Below the pieces are notes generated by a model. That model did no database searches. It saw only the letters and a list, made by a program, of their open reading frames with translations, and had not been told where the DNA came from. Position numbers and translations under genes: made by a program. From Roseospira visakhapatnamensis (GTDB taxonomy: Bacteria; Pseudomonadota; Alphaproteobacteria; Rhodospirillales; Rhodospirillaceae), in contig NZ_JACIGK010000034.1 in the NCBI RefSeq assembly GCF_014197915.1, positions 1 through 32,867 on the forward strand: a stretch of DNA of 32,867 nucleotides. Reading direction: 5' to 3'. Below, in pieces: positions 7,380-14,257 of the stretch (its first letter is position 1; each line of letters opens with the position of its first letter).

Positions 7380-8099
7380 TCAGGTCTCCCAGAGGGCTTG
7401 GATCACCGCCGCGCGCGGCGTGGCCGCCGGCAGGCCCAGGGCGGACCCCGCCGCCGCCAGACCGGCCGAGGTGCGCGGCCCCCACCGGCCGTCGATGGGT
7501 CCCGGGTCGTGGCCCAGGTCGGCCAGCCGCTGCTGGGTCAGGGCGGTGCGCGCCCGCTCCAGGCAGCGCACCCGGTCGGGCAGGCCGTTGGTGCCGCCAT
7601 TGATGCGCCGGGTGATGGCGCGGATGTCGTCGGCGTCGGCCAGCGGGTTCAGGCCCCGGTCGGTCCAGTAGGCGGCGGCGATGCGCAGCGACAGGCCGGG
7701 CTCGGCGGCGCGGTGCGGGTCGGCCTCCAGGTCGATCCCCAGCCGGCGGCCGAAGAGGGCGTAGTTGTACCGGCCGGTGAGCTGGATCAGGCCCCGACCC
7801 TTGTAGCGGCGGCCGTCGCCGGGCCGGGTGTTGCCCAGGTCGCGGCGGCCCTCGTAGGCGGCGCCAGACGCGTATTCCTCCGTCGTGCGGAAGTGGTCGG
7901 ATTCATGGGCCAGTTGCGCCAGCAGATGGGCGACGCGCGGGAGCGTCGCGATTTCGTGGGGCGGCAGCACCGACGGCGCCTCGGCGGCGATGATCGACAC
8001 GATCTCGACCTGACGGGTGCCCAGGCGTCCGCCGGCGGTGGCGAACAGAACGGCTTCTGTGGGTCGGATTGGGGTGGGTAGGACAGGCGGGGCCGGCAT
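7380..8099 (-). CDS. GH19-family endolysin with peptidoglycan-binding-like C-terminus
   Basis: 239 aa. It cuts the peptidoglycan glycan strand at lysis. The GH19 (chitinase class I-like) catalytic domain covers about residues 25-180. LAHESDHF holds the probable first catalytic Glu and TTEEYASG.AYEGR the second acid. These are followed by the family hallmark RRYKGRGLIQLTGRYNY and later RRINGGTNG. The last 50 residues (LADLGHDPGPIDGRWGPRTSAGL and onward) look like a PG-binding-1 repeat. There is no signal peptide, so a holin or similar is needed for export. The ATG at 8099 follows GGGAGGT. Confidence 0.9.
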   Translation of the reverse strand: MPAPPVLPTPIRPTEAVLFATAGGRLGTRQVEIVSIIAAEAPSVLPPHEIATLPRVAHLLAQLAHESDHFRTTEEYASGAAYEGRRDLGNTRPGDGRRYKGRGLIQLTGRYNYALFGRRLGIDLEADPHRAAEPGLSLRIAAAYWTDRGLNPLADADDIRAITRRINGGTNGLPDRVRCLERARTALTQQRLADLGHDPGPIDGRWGPRTSAGLAAAGSALGLPAATPRAAVIQALWET

Positions 8100-8107
8100 G
8101 CGGACCT

Positions 8108-8131
8108 CCCTCACACGGTGGAGCGTGAGGG
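8108..8131 (-). promoter_or_regulatory. Hairpin in the endolysin leader
   Basis: CCCTCAC (8108-8114) and GTGAGGG (8125-8131) form a 7-bp stem with a 10-base loop just before the endolysin start. The stem partly covers the GGGAGG ribosome binding site, so it could limit translation of the lysis gene. Its function is inferred. Confidence 0.4.
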
Positions 8132-8154
8132 CAGGATGCGCCTGGCGGCGGCCG

Positions 8155-8178
8155 GCGATCCCCCTGAAGGGGTTCAGG
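8155..8178 (-). promoter_or_regulatory. Dyad element CCTGAA-N4-TTCAGG, putative late-promoter operator (Plys analogue)
   Basis: A perfect 6+6 dyad at 8163-8178 with the same downstream extension GGGGATCGC as the element at 227-250. It overlaps the stop codon of the Mor-type gene and lies about 60 bases before the endolysin start, exactly where Mu has its C-dependent late promoter Plys. It could also act as a short hairpin. Binding by the Mor-type protein is inferred. Confidence 0.55.
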
Positions 8179-8635
8179 CCGGCGGCGGCACGATCAGGTC
8201 GAGAAGGTCAAGTTGGCGGTCATCGCCCGCCTGGTCCCGATCCCGGGCCAGGGCCAGGTAGACGGCCCGCTCGGTGATGCCCAGGGTGTGGGCGATGTCC
8301 TGGATGCGCCGGCCGTCGGCGCGCAGGGCGACGATGCGCCGTTGGCGGCGGCGCTGAAGCCAGCCGAACATGTTGGGGACATGGACCTCCAGGCCGTGGC
8401 GGTCCCGAAGACGGCGGGCGACGATGCGCGCGATCTCCGGGTCCACGTCCAGGGCCTGGTGCAGGTCCGATCCCTCCACCCGTGCGTCCGCCGGCACGGT
8501 GATCTCCAGGCCCCCCAGGCGCTGCACAAGGCGCAGGGCCTTTTCCTCGCCGACCACCTCCAGGATGGTCAGCAGAACCGCCGGCAGCGGCCCGTAGCGC
8601 TCGCGCAGGTCGGTGATGGAGGGCGGGCGGCCCAT
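8174..8635 (-). CDS. mor: Mor/C-family transcription activator
   Basis: 153 aa, near the size of Mu Mor (129 aa) and C (140 aa). These dimeric activators switch on middle or late phage promoters that lack a good -35 box. The N-terminus (ITDLRERYGPLPAVLLTILEVVGEEKALRLVQRLGGLEITVP) is the dimerisation region and matches Mor's G-G-x-x-x-x-V-P signature. The C-terminus has a helix-turn-helix, IVALRADGRRIQDIAHTLGI then TERAVYLAL. It lies between gemA and the lysis cassette as in Mu. Only one Mor/C-type gene is visible, so it may do both jobs. The start at 8635 is one base from the gemA stop. Confidence 0.9.
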   Translation of the reverse strand: MGRPPSITDLRERYGPLPAVLLTILEVVGEEKALRLVQRLGGLEITVPADARVEGSDLHQALDVDPEIARIVARRLRDRHGLEVHVPNMFGWLQRRRQRRIVALRADGRRIQDIAHTLGITERAVYLALARDRDQAGDDRQLDLLDLIVPPPA

Positions 8636-8636
8636 G

Positions 8637-9347
8637 TCACGGGCAGCCCTGCAGGTGTCGGGACAGCGGCGCCGCGATCCCGGCCGCGTCCATGGCATCG
8701 CGCAAGCGCTGGCCACGAGCGGCCAGCAGGCGATCGAGCGCCGCGTTGTCCAGGTCGGACGGCACGGGAGCCTGTCCGGCCGGCTCTACGCCCAACGCCA
8801 CCAGCCGCCGCGCCTGTTCGCGGGCCACACGAACCTTGGGCTGCTCGCGCTGGCCCCCAGGGTGATCCACCGGCCGGTCCGGTCGCCCCAGGGCTGGCGC
8901 CACCCGGCCCAGCCAGCCGCGCAGGCCCCGGATGACCCGGTCCAGATGGTCGCCGGCCAGCCATTCCAGGCGCGCCACCCCCTGGCCACCCTGACCCGGC
9001 GCGCCCTTGGTCATGCGGATCACATAGGCTTCCAGGGCACTCTCGGAGGCGTCCGAGACCTCTCCCAAAACCCACAGGTCCAGCCACAGCGCGCGGGCCT
9101 TGGCCAGGGCGTCCGGACCCTTGGCGATGGGACGGGCCGGACGCCGGCCGGTGTCCCGGGGCGCGTGGCCGTTCAGGTGGTCGAGGACCGCCATGAGTTG
9201 GCGCACGCCCATGTCGCGGCAGCTCTCGACGCCACCATGGGCGCGCAGCATGGCGCGGTAGGCGTCGTCGAACAGCCCGCGCGCCTTCGCCGCCGCGTGC
9301 ACGGCCGCGATCATCTTCCGGCGATCGGGGGCGCGGCGGGCGGTCAT
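8637..9347 (-). CDS. gemA: GemA-like regulatory protein (DUF1018; Mu gp16-like)
   Basis: 236 aa. The N-terminal half has the DUF1018 pattern: MIAAVHAAAKARGLFDDAYRAML, then a SCRDM.VRQLMAVLDHL helix pair with a conserved CRDM (CKDM in relatives), later LARALWLDLWVLGEVSDASE- and LEAYVIRMTKG-like segments, and a WLAGDHLDRVIRGLRGWL helix. In Mu, GemA affects host gene expression and DNA supercoiling. The C-terminal 90 residues are less conserved. The ATG overlaps the upstream stop as ATGA. It directly precedes mor, as in Mu. Confidence 0.85.
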   Translation of the reverse strand: MTARRAPDRRKMIAAVHAAAKARGLFDDAYRAMLRAHGGVESCRDMGVRQLMAVLDHLNGHAPRDTGRRPARPIAKGPDALAKARALWLDLWVLGEVSDASESALEAYVIRMTKGAPGQGGQGVARLEWLAGDHLDRVIRGLRGWLGRVAPALGRPDRPVDHPGGQREQPKVRVAREQARRLVALGVEPAGQAPVPSDLDNAALDRLLAARGQRLRDAMDAAGIAAPLSRHLQGCP

Positions 9348-9799
9348 GCGTGCCTCCCGGACCGCTTTTTCTCGACGGCGTGACGGGCGCGCCAACCACC
9401 CTCGGTGTCCATCGGCGGCGCCGTCACGCCCATCAGGTCCTCCAGCGCGCTGGTGCCGGCGGCGTGTCCCGGCGGACAGCGGGTGATCCGGCCGCCGCGC
9501 GCCTGGAACTCGACCAGCGCCGCCGCGCGGTCCGTGGCGGGGAAGGTCTGGGTCTCTGCCCGGTTGGACCGAAAGCCGCCAGGATGCGGACGCGGGCTCC
9601 GGGCCAGATCGGGCATGGGTGCCGGCGCGGTTACCGGTGCGCGGCCCTGCGCGGGAGCTGGTGGCGCCGGGTCGGGGGTCATGGCCGCGATCCGCGTCAC
9701 CACCACCCGCCAGGACACCTGACACCGCGCGGCGATCGAGGTGGCGTCATGGCCCCAGGCCAGCAAGGCGCGCAGGCGCTGGTCGGAGAGGGCGGTCAT
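9344..9799 (-). CDS. Small phage protein with N-terminal helix-turn-helix
   Basis: 151 aa. Residues 3-40 (LSDQRLRALLAWGHDATSIAARCQVSWRVVVTRI) read as a helix-turn-helix, somewhat like the N-terminus of GcrA, the alphaproteobacterial cell-cycle regulator. The middle is Pro/Ala-rich and disordered. The C-terminus has a basic, Gly-rich segment (FQARGGRITRCPPG) that may form a short beta structure. I do not recognise the family. DNA binding is inferred. It is coupled to both neighbours by ATGA overlaps. Confidence 0.65.
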   Translation of the reverse strand: MTALSDQRLRALLAWGHDATSIAARCQVSWRVVVTRIAAMTPDPAPPAPAQGRAPVTAPAPMPDLARSPRPHPGGFRSNRAETQTFPATDRAAALVEFQARGGRITRCPPGHAAGTSALEDLMGVTAPPMDTEGGWRARHAVEKKRSGRHA

Positions 9800-10029
9800 G
9801 ACCCGGCCTCGTGGTCGATGAAGCGCAGGCGGGAAATCGCCGTCATCAGGGCGGCATGATCGCCGCCGATCTCGTAGTAGAGCCGCACCAGCGCCTCGGC
9901 GTCGGGCGGGCCGTCCGGCGTGGGTGTCGCGCCGACCCTGGCCGGTGCCAGGGTGACCAGGGCGCGGCTGACGGCCACCAGCACCAGGTTCATGAGCGCG
10001 TCGCGGGGGTCCATCGCCGGGCGGGTCAT
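9796..10029 (-). CDS. Small phage protein, unknown function
   Basis: 77 aa. MTRPAMDPRDALMNLVLVAVSRALV suggests an amphipathic N-terminal helix, and the C-terminal half has a helical LVRLYYEIGGDHAALMTAI region. There is no recognised domain. It begins three bases after the DUF2786 gene and overlaps the next gene as ATGA, which supports it as a real member of the chain. Confidence 0.6.
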   Translation of the reverse strand: MTRPAMDPRDALMNLVLVAVSRALVTLAPARVGATPTPDGPPDAEALVRLYYEIGGDHAALMTAISRLRFIDHEAGS

Positions 10030-10032
10030 GGG

Positions 10033-10710
10033 TCAGCCCCTCCCGATCTGGCCGACGGGGCCACCGGTCAGGCCGTCGCGAAGCGTCACGCCGGCTCCGG
10101 CCCGGGCTCCGGCGTACAGGGCCGCGTTGCTGCGGCCTTTGTATGTCGGCGCTGCCTTGCCCTTGGTGAGGTCAGGAAAGGCCCGGTGCGCCGAGGCGCG
10201 GGCCTGATCAAGGGCTGCCTCGTCTGGTGCCCCAAAATGCTCGTACAGCGATCGACGCAACCGGAACGCCATCCCATGACGGAACGCTTCACAGGCACGA
10301 CGGCGGAGTTTCCCCTTCTTCTTCCGCTTGAACTCCGGCGTACGGCGATAGTCTTCGACCGCCGCTTCGACAACACGCCGCAAGAACGTGTGCATGTAGA
10401 CGGCGATGGTCGGGCCGGGCATCCGGCCGTGGAAGAGCCACTTCGTGCCCTCCCAGGTCTCCTGCCGGATCAGGTGGCAGCCAGTGACCGCCGCCAGGGT
10501 GAGCCACAAGGCATCCAGCGGCGTGGCGCGCGCGGTGCCTGCGATACTCTCGGACCCCATGACTAGATCGTCCTGATCCAGTCCGTGCTGGCTCATCAGC
10601 CGCGAGGCCGTGGCGGCCGCCGCCGTCGCCTCGCCCTCGGTACAGCCGCGCGCGACGGTCATATCGAGCATCGCGCGGACCTTGCGCTTGATGTCCTCAA
10701 TGTCGGCCAT
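10033..10710 (-). CDS. DUF2786 domain phage protein
   Basis: 225 aa. The N-terminal 45 residues (IEDIKRKVRAMLDMTVARGCTEGEATAAAATASRLMSQHGLDQDDL) match DUF2786, a helical domain common in phage and plasmid proteins. The rest has a segment with WLFHGRMPGPTIAVYMHTFL and a strongly basic stretch (FKRKKKGKLRRRACEAFRHG), then a C-terminal Ala/Gly tail. Binding to nucleic acid is plausible from the basic stretch. The actual function is unknown. The ATG overlaps the upstream stop by one base, and GAGGTG lies just upstream. Confidence 0.8.
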   Translation of the reverse strand: MADIEDIKRKVRAMLDMTVARGCTEGEATAAAATASRLMSQHGLDQDDLVMGSESIAGTARATPLDALWLTLAAVTGCHLIRQETWEGTKWLFHGRMPGPTIAVYMHTFLRRVVEAAVEDYRRTPEFKRKKKGKLRRRACEAFRHGMAFRLRRSLYEHFGAPDEAALDQARASAHRAFPDLTKGKAAPTYKGRSNAALYAGARAGAGVTLRDGLTGGPVGQIGRG

Positions 10711-11246
10711 CACATCACCTCAATGTCGGGCATGCCGCCGCAGGCGCGGTGGAGCACCAGGTCCAGGCGCGTCACCAGCCAGTTGGCATGGAAGGGGCTG
10801 GGAGCCACGATGGTCACCCCGCCGTCGGCCGTACCGTCGATCCGGCACGGCGCGATCCAATGATCCCAGGCCGACCGGGTCATCCCCGCGTCCCGGAACA
10901 CAGGCCACCAGTGGGCGTTCGGGCCGTCGTCCGTGGCGGCGCTACGCCCGGCGGCCGCCACCAGCGGGTCCTGGAACGCCTCGTCCTCGAAGCGACGCTG
11001 GCGCAACCACGTCTTGGCGTGGGCCACGTACACCACGTCGAGCCGCCGCTCGCGGCACTGATCGGCGTAGCGGCCGGCCGCCCGCACCAGGAACTCAGGG
11101 TCCACGCCCCCGGCCGGGCCGGTGTCGGCGGTCAGGATGGCGAACACCTCCCGGGCGGCAGCTTTACCCTCCTTCCGGGGGTACTCCGACCAGAAGGCGA
11201 CCCACGCCGCCGCGTGGCGCATTGGAAGATAGGCGGGGGCCTTCAT
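10710..11246 (-). CDS. Phage replication-type protein with C-terminal DnaA domain I-like region
   Basis: 178 aa. Residues 10-90 have a pattern common at the C-terminus of phage replication proteins: FWSEYPRKEGKAAAREVF, then a helix with AAGRYADQCRER, then HAKTWLRQRRFEDE. Residues 112-172 resemble DnaA domain I, the part of the initiator that contacts the DnaB helicase. They show HWWPVFRDAG, AWDHWIAPCR, a GGVTIVAPSPF strand-turn and HANWLVTRLD. There is no AAA+ domain. Together with the separate DnaA domain IV-like gene at 12196-12555 this suggests a split DnaA mimic. A link to helicase loading during replicative transposition is inferred. Confidence 0.75.
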   Translation of the reverse strand: MKAPAYLPMRHAAAWVAFWSEYPRKEGKAAAREVFAILTADTGPAGGVDPEFLVRAAGRYADQCRERRLDVVYVAHAKTWLRQRRFEDEAFQDPLVAAAGRSAATDDGPNAHWWPVFRDAGMTRSAWDHWIAPCRIDGTADGGVTIVAPSPFHANWLVTRLDLVLHRACGGMPDIEVM

Positions 11247-11437
11247 GCCGCGCCCTCCGCGTCCTTGATGAGTGCCTGCTGATACTCCTCCCACAGGGCG
11301 TCGCGCGCCCGGCGGGCCGCGTCTTCATCTCGCTCAGCCTTGTCCGCCGCGCGGCGGGCCTTAAGTGCCTTTACGTGCGCCTCGGCGTGCTTCAGGTTGA
11401 CGTCGGCCAGCCGCTCCGGGAATTGGTCTCGGGTCAT
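11243..11437 (-). CDS. Short charged helical phage protein
   Basis: 64 aa, nearly all predicted helix and highly charged (HAEAHVKALKARRAADKAER and onward), so probably a coiled coil. No domain is recognised. Its ATG at 11437 follows GGAGGG at good spacing, and its stop overlaps the next start as ATGA. Confidence 0.65.
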   Translation of the reverse strand: MTRDQFPERLADVNLKHAEAHVKALKARRAADKAERDEDAARRARDALWEEYQQALIKDAEGAA

Positions 11438-11450
11438 GCCTCGGCCCTCC

Positions 11451-12095
11451 CTACGCCGCCGCCAGATCGACGGTGATGGGTTCCCACTTCGCTTGCGGAT
11501 CAGCGCGGCGGTAGAAGCGGATGTAGCTTTTGCTGCCCACCACGCGGATGCTATCGGTGATCGCGTCCATCGCACGCCGCCAGCGGTCGTCGTCAATGTC
11601 GACCCGCCGAAGGGCCAGGACGGCGTCCCGGCTGACCTGACCCTGCTTGTCGACGCGGAAGGCATGCTCCACGAGCGCGCGGATTTCGGCGCGGACACCA
11701 TCGCTCCACTCGACGATGCACTCGTCGATCAAGGACTTCGCCACCTGCAACTCGGCGCCGAAGGTCAGGTGATCCGCGACCTGGATTTGCACCTTCCGGC
11801 AACCGTCGTAGCTGGTCAGGGTGACGTTGCCCTTGGCGCCGCCAATGGAGGCCCCGTACTGGTCGGCCGCCAGTTGCATGAACGAGGCGACATCGTCGAA
11901 GGAATGTCCCCGGAAGCGCCCGATCTGGGCGGAGATGTCCTCGGCATAGCCGATCAGCTTTTCAACCGTCTGGTCCATCAAGGCGTCCAGCGGGCGGACG
12001 AGTTGCTCAGGCACCAGACGGCCCTTGCTGTCCTTCATGTATCCCGGCGGCACGGTGGGGATCGGTAAGGTTTCGACAGGGGGGTAATCGGTCAT
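11451..12095 (-). CDS. DUF3164 family phage protein
   Basis: 214 aa. It matches DUF3164, widespread in Mu-like phages after the B gene: PPGYMKDSKGRLVPEQLV at the start, then a long helix region, ADQYGASIGGAKGNVTLTSYDG, VQIQVADHLTFGAELQVAKSLIDECI.EW, AFRVDKQG, LRRVDIDDDRWRRAM.AI and VGSKSYIRFY. The biochemical function is unknown. The start at 12095 overlaps the tiny upstream gene as ATGA and has GGAGGG seven bases upstream. Confidence 0.85.
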   Translation of the reverse strand: MTDYPPVETLPIPTVPPGYMKDSKGRLVPEQLVRPLDALMDQTVEKLIGYAEDISAQIGRFRGHSFDDVASFMQLAADQYGASIGGAKGNVTLTSYDGCRKVQIQVADHLTFGAELQVAKSLIDECIVEWSDGVRAEIRALVEHAFRVDKQGQVSRDAVLALRRVDIDDDRWRRAMDAITDSIRVVGSKSYIRFYRRADPQAKWEPITVDLAAA

Positions 12096-12199
12096 CGAAA
12101 GGCCCTCCAAAGGGTGTTTAAAAGCGCCTTGAGGAACCCCGGCCGACGCCTCGGCGCAGGCACCAGGGCACCGGTGGCGATCAGGCGGGCGGCGTTCAT
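12092..12199 (-). CDS. 35-residue phage microprotein
   Basis: MNAARLIATGALVPAPRRRP followed by an amphipathic, basic C-terminal helix (GFLKALLNTLWRAFR). It is supported by position rather than homology: its ATG overlaps the stop of the DnaA domain IV-like gene as ATGA, and its stop overlaps the DUF3164 start in the same way, so it is coupled at both ends. The C-terminal helix could contact membrane or nucleic acid. Its main role may simply be to couple translation across the gap. Confidence 0.5.
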   Translation of the reverse strand: MNAARLIATGALVPAPRRRPGFLKALLNTLWRAFR

Positions 12200-12555
12200 G
12201 AGGGCGGCCCTCGATCCGTGCTCGCGGTGCCGATGGTGGCCATCCGCGCCGCGAACACCTGCGCGGCGAGCGCGATGCGGGCCAGCGCCAAACGTAGGCA
12301 TGTGTCCGCGTCGGAGGCCGCGCGCGCGTGTGTGCGACGGATGGCATGGGTCACGGTGGTGCGGTCGCGATCGCCGATGGCCCGCCCGATGGTCGCGGCG
12401 GTGTGCGGTGTCAGGTCTCGGGCGAGAGCCATGGCGGCCTGACGGGCCGTCGCCGCCGGCTGACCGCACCGGCGGGATCGCAGTTCGGCCGGAGACACCC
12501 CCCACACCTCGGCCACCACGGCGACGATCTGGGCGATGGTGGGGTGATCGGTCAT
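12196..12555 (-). CDS. DnaA domain IV-like DNA-binding protein
   Basis: 119 aa. Residues 6-80 reproduce the C-terminal DNA-binding domain of the replication initiator DnaA: IAQIVAVVAEVWGVSPAELRSRR, the basic-loop equivalent ATARQAAMALARDLT, and the signature helix-turn-helix IGRAIGDRDRTTVTHAIRR (GGRDHTTV in DnaA). The remaining C-terminal helix is phage-specific. There are no AAA+ or N-terminal domains. It probably binds DnaA boxes or related sequence in phage or host DNA. Together with the DnaA domain I-like gene at 10710-11246 it forms a possible two-piece initiator mimic. Confidence 0.85.
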   Translation of the reverse strand: MTDHPTIAQIVAVVAEVWGVSPAELRSRRCGQPAATARQAAMALARDLTPHTAATIGRAIGDRDRTTVTHAIRRTHARAASDADTCLRLALARIALAAQVFAARMATIGTASTDRGPPS

Positions 12556-12851
12556 GACGCATCCTCGCCGACCGTCGTGGCCAGCAGGCCGACCGCCACC
12601 GCCAGCGTATCGCTGGTCACCGACATCTCACGGCCGGCGAGGATGCGGATCACGCTCTGTAATGCCTCCTGCGGATCGAATGGCCCGGCCCGGTGGGTCA
12701 CCGTACCGTCGCGCCCCTGATCGCAGACGTGATGACGGCCATCCGCCGTCAGTACCACCAGCACCAGGTCATGTGGTCGGGTCACCACGGCGATGGTGCG
12801 GGCGGCCTGACCGTCCAGCACCAGATCCCGCTTGGGCGTCATGGCGCTCAT
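12552..12851 (-). CDS. Small phage protein, unknown function
   Basis: 99 aa. Mostly short strands in the first half (DLVLDGQAARTIAVVTRPHDLVLVVLTADGRHHV), then a helical C-terminal half. It may be a small beta-barrel or sheet fold, but no family was recognised. It has ATGA overlaps with both neighbours. Confidence 0.6.
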   Translation of the reverse strand: MSAMTPKRDLVLDGQAARTIAVVTRPHDLVLVVLTADGRHHVCDQGRDGTVTHRAGPFDPQEALQSVIRILAGREMSVTSDTLAVAVGLLATTVGEDAS

Positions 12852-13225
12852 GCCGCGTCGCCTCCCGCCGGGCCGCCATTGCGGCGGTGCGTGGTGAGGG
12901 GGATGACCTCGGCGGCCGGCTCCAGGTGCCGCCGGCAGGCCGTCGTCACCGCCTCGATGATGGCGTCGGCGCGCGCCCGCTGGTCGGCGGGCAAGCCATC
13001 CAGCCACCGCCGCACGACCTCCTGGGCCGACTGGGTGTCGCGCACCGGGGTCGGGAGGTCGGCCGTCTCGGGCACCACCCCCTGTTCCAGCGCGCGGGCC
13101 ATCTCGGCGGCGGCGGCCAGAGCGGCCGCCATGTGGCCACACTCCGCGCGGGAGGGCATCAGCGCCGCGCCGCTGGCGGCGGCGGCCATCTCGACACTCA
13201 GGGCACTCAGATCCTGGCTCAGCAT
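12848..13225 (-). CDS. Small Ala-rich helical phage protein
   Basis: 125 aa, Ala-rich and helical, with an RRWLDGLPADQRARADAIIEAV segment resembling a short helical bundle. No domain is recognised. It starts 14 bases after the B gene stop behind AGGGAGGG, and its stop overlaps the next start. The longer reading frame upstream is an antisense artefact overlapping B. Confidence 0.6.
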   Translation of the reverse strand: MLSQDLSALSVEMAAAASGAALMPSRAECGHMAAALAAAAEMARALEQGVVPETADLPTPVRDTQSAQEVVRRWLDGLPADQRARADAIIEAVTTACRRHLEPAAEVIPLTTHRRNGGPAGGDAA

Positions 13226-13238
13226 GGCGCGGCCCTCC

Positions 13239-14195
13239 CTAGCTCGACGTGGACAGCCGCGCCCAGGCGGCCTTGTAGTGCGTGATGTCGGGGATCTCGG
13301 CGCCGGCGCCGGTGGCAAGCATCGCCGCCACGCGCATGGTCTTGACCATGCCGCGCAGGGCGCCGGGCTTCTGGGCGATGCGGCGCAGGAAATCGCGGCA
13401 GTCCTCGGCCGTGACCGCCCAGGCATCCAGTAGCGCGGGCGCGTCGCCCGGCTTGGGCTTCGCGGACACCATCCGCATCCCGACGCGACTGAAGAGCTGG
13501 GCGAATTCGGCCTGCCGCCCCTGGCCCTCGAGCCGCGTGTAGACGGTCTCGTTGCCCAGCAGGACCAGGCCGCACCCCGTGCGGTCGTGGATGGACCGCA
13601 GGGCGTCGAGCGCGTTGGGCTGCAGGTGCTGGGCTTCGTCGATAATCAGCAGGCCGGACTTACCTTTGACGTACCCGGCGATGGCGCGCGAGAACCCCTG
13701 CGGCGAGCGCTCGGTCAGCCCCAGCGCCAGGGCGATCTCGCCCAGGGCCGTGCTGACCACCCGCGTGGTCGGGTCCATGGTCGCGAGCCAGGCGTTCGGC
13801 GTGTCCTCGACATACTGGCGCGCCGTCGTGGTCTTGCCGCACCCGGCGCCCGTGGCGACGACGGCAATGTCCGGGGCGATGTGCGCGTATTGCAGGGTCT
13901 GCCAGATGGCCGTCGCGCTGTCCGTCCGGACGAAGCCAACGTCCTGGGGTAGGACGGCGGCGGCCGCCTGGCGCTCCTGCCGCGAGGCCAGCCAGCGCTC
14001 CACCTTGGTGGCCATCTTGTCGTTGTCGCCTTGGTACGTGCCCGTCAGCCAGGCGCTGAAGCTGCTGTAGCCGATCCCCGCCTCCGTGGCGGCGGTCTTC
14101 TGGCTGATCGCCTCGTCCGCCAGCAGGGCGCGAACCCGTTCGCGCAGGGCCTCCTGAAGTCCTTCAGGGTGTTGCATGATCATTCCGTCCGGCAT
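13239..14195 (-). CDS. DNA transposition ATPase, MuB-like
   Basis: 318 aa, against 312 for MuB. MuB is an AAA+ ATPase that polymerises on target DNA, stimulates transposase A, delivers the target and enforces target immunity. An N-terminal helix-turn-helix (ISQKTAATEAGIGYSSFSAWLTGTYQGDN, about residues 30-58) is followed by Walker A GAGCGKTT, Walker B LLIIDEAQ, a LLGNETVY sensor-type strand and an arginine-finger-like SRVG segment. The ATG at 14195 was chosen for its GAGGTGAAACT leader. It lies directly downstream of transposase A, as in Mu. Confidence 0.93.
   Translation of the reverse strand: MPDGMIMQHPEGLQEALRERVRALLADEAISQKTAATEAGIGYSSFSAWLTGTYQGDNDKMATKVERWLASRQERQAAAAVLPQDVGFVRTDSATAIWQTLQYAHIAPDIAVVATGAGCGKTTTARQYVEDTPNAWLATMDPTTRVVSTALGEIALALGLTERSPQGFSRAIAGYVKGKSGLLIIDEAQHLQPNALDALRSIHDRTGCGLVLLGNETVYTRLEGQGRQAEFAQLFSRVGMRMVSAKPKPGDAPALLDAWAVTAEDCRDFLRRIAQKPGALRGMVKTMRVAAMLATGAGAEIPDITHYKAAWARLSTSS
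14153..14168. promoter_or_regulatory. Third copy of the CCTGAA-N4-TTCAGG dyad, inside the B gene
   Basis: A perfect match to the 16-bp core of the two intergenic elements, near the 5' end of the B coding sequence. It lacks the GGGGATCGC extension. It encodes part of the stretch PEGLQE, so it may be accidental; a regulatory or protein-loading role is unproven. Confidence 0.25.
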
Positions 14196-14257
14196 AGTTT
14201 CACCTCGTTGCATAACGTCCGTCCGAGGGGCGTGTCCGGTGGCCGCCGGCGCGCCCC

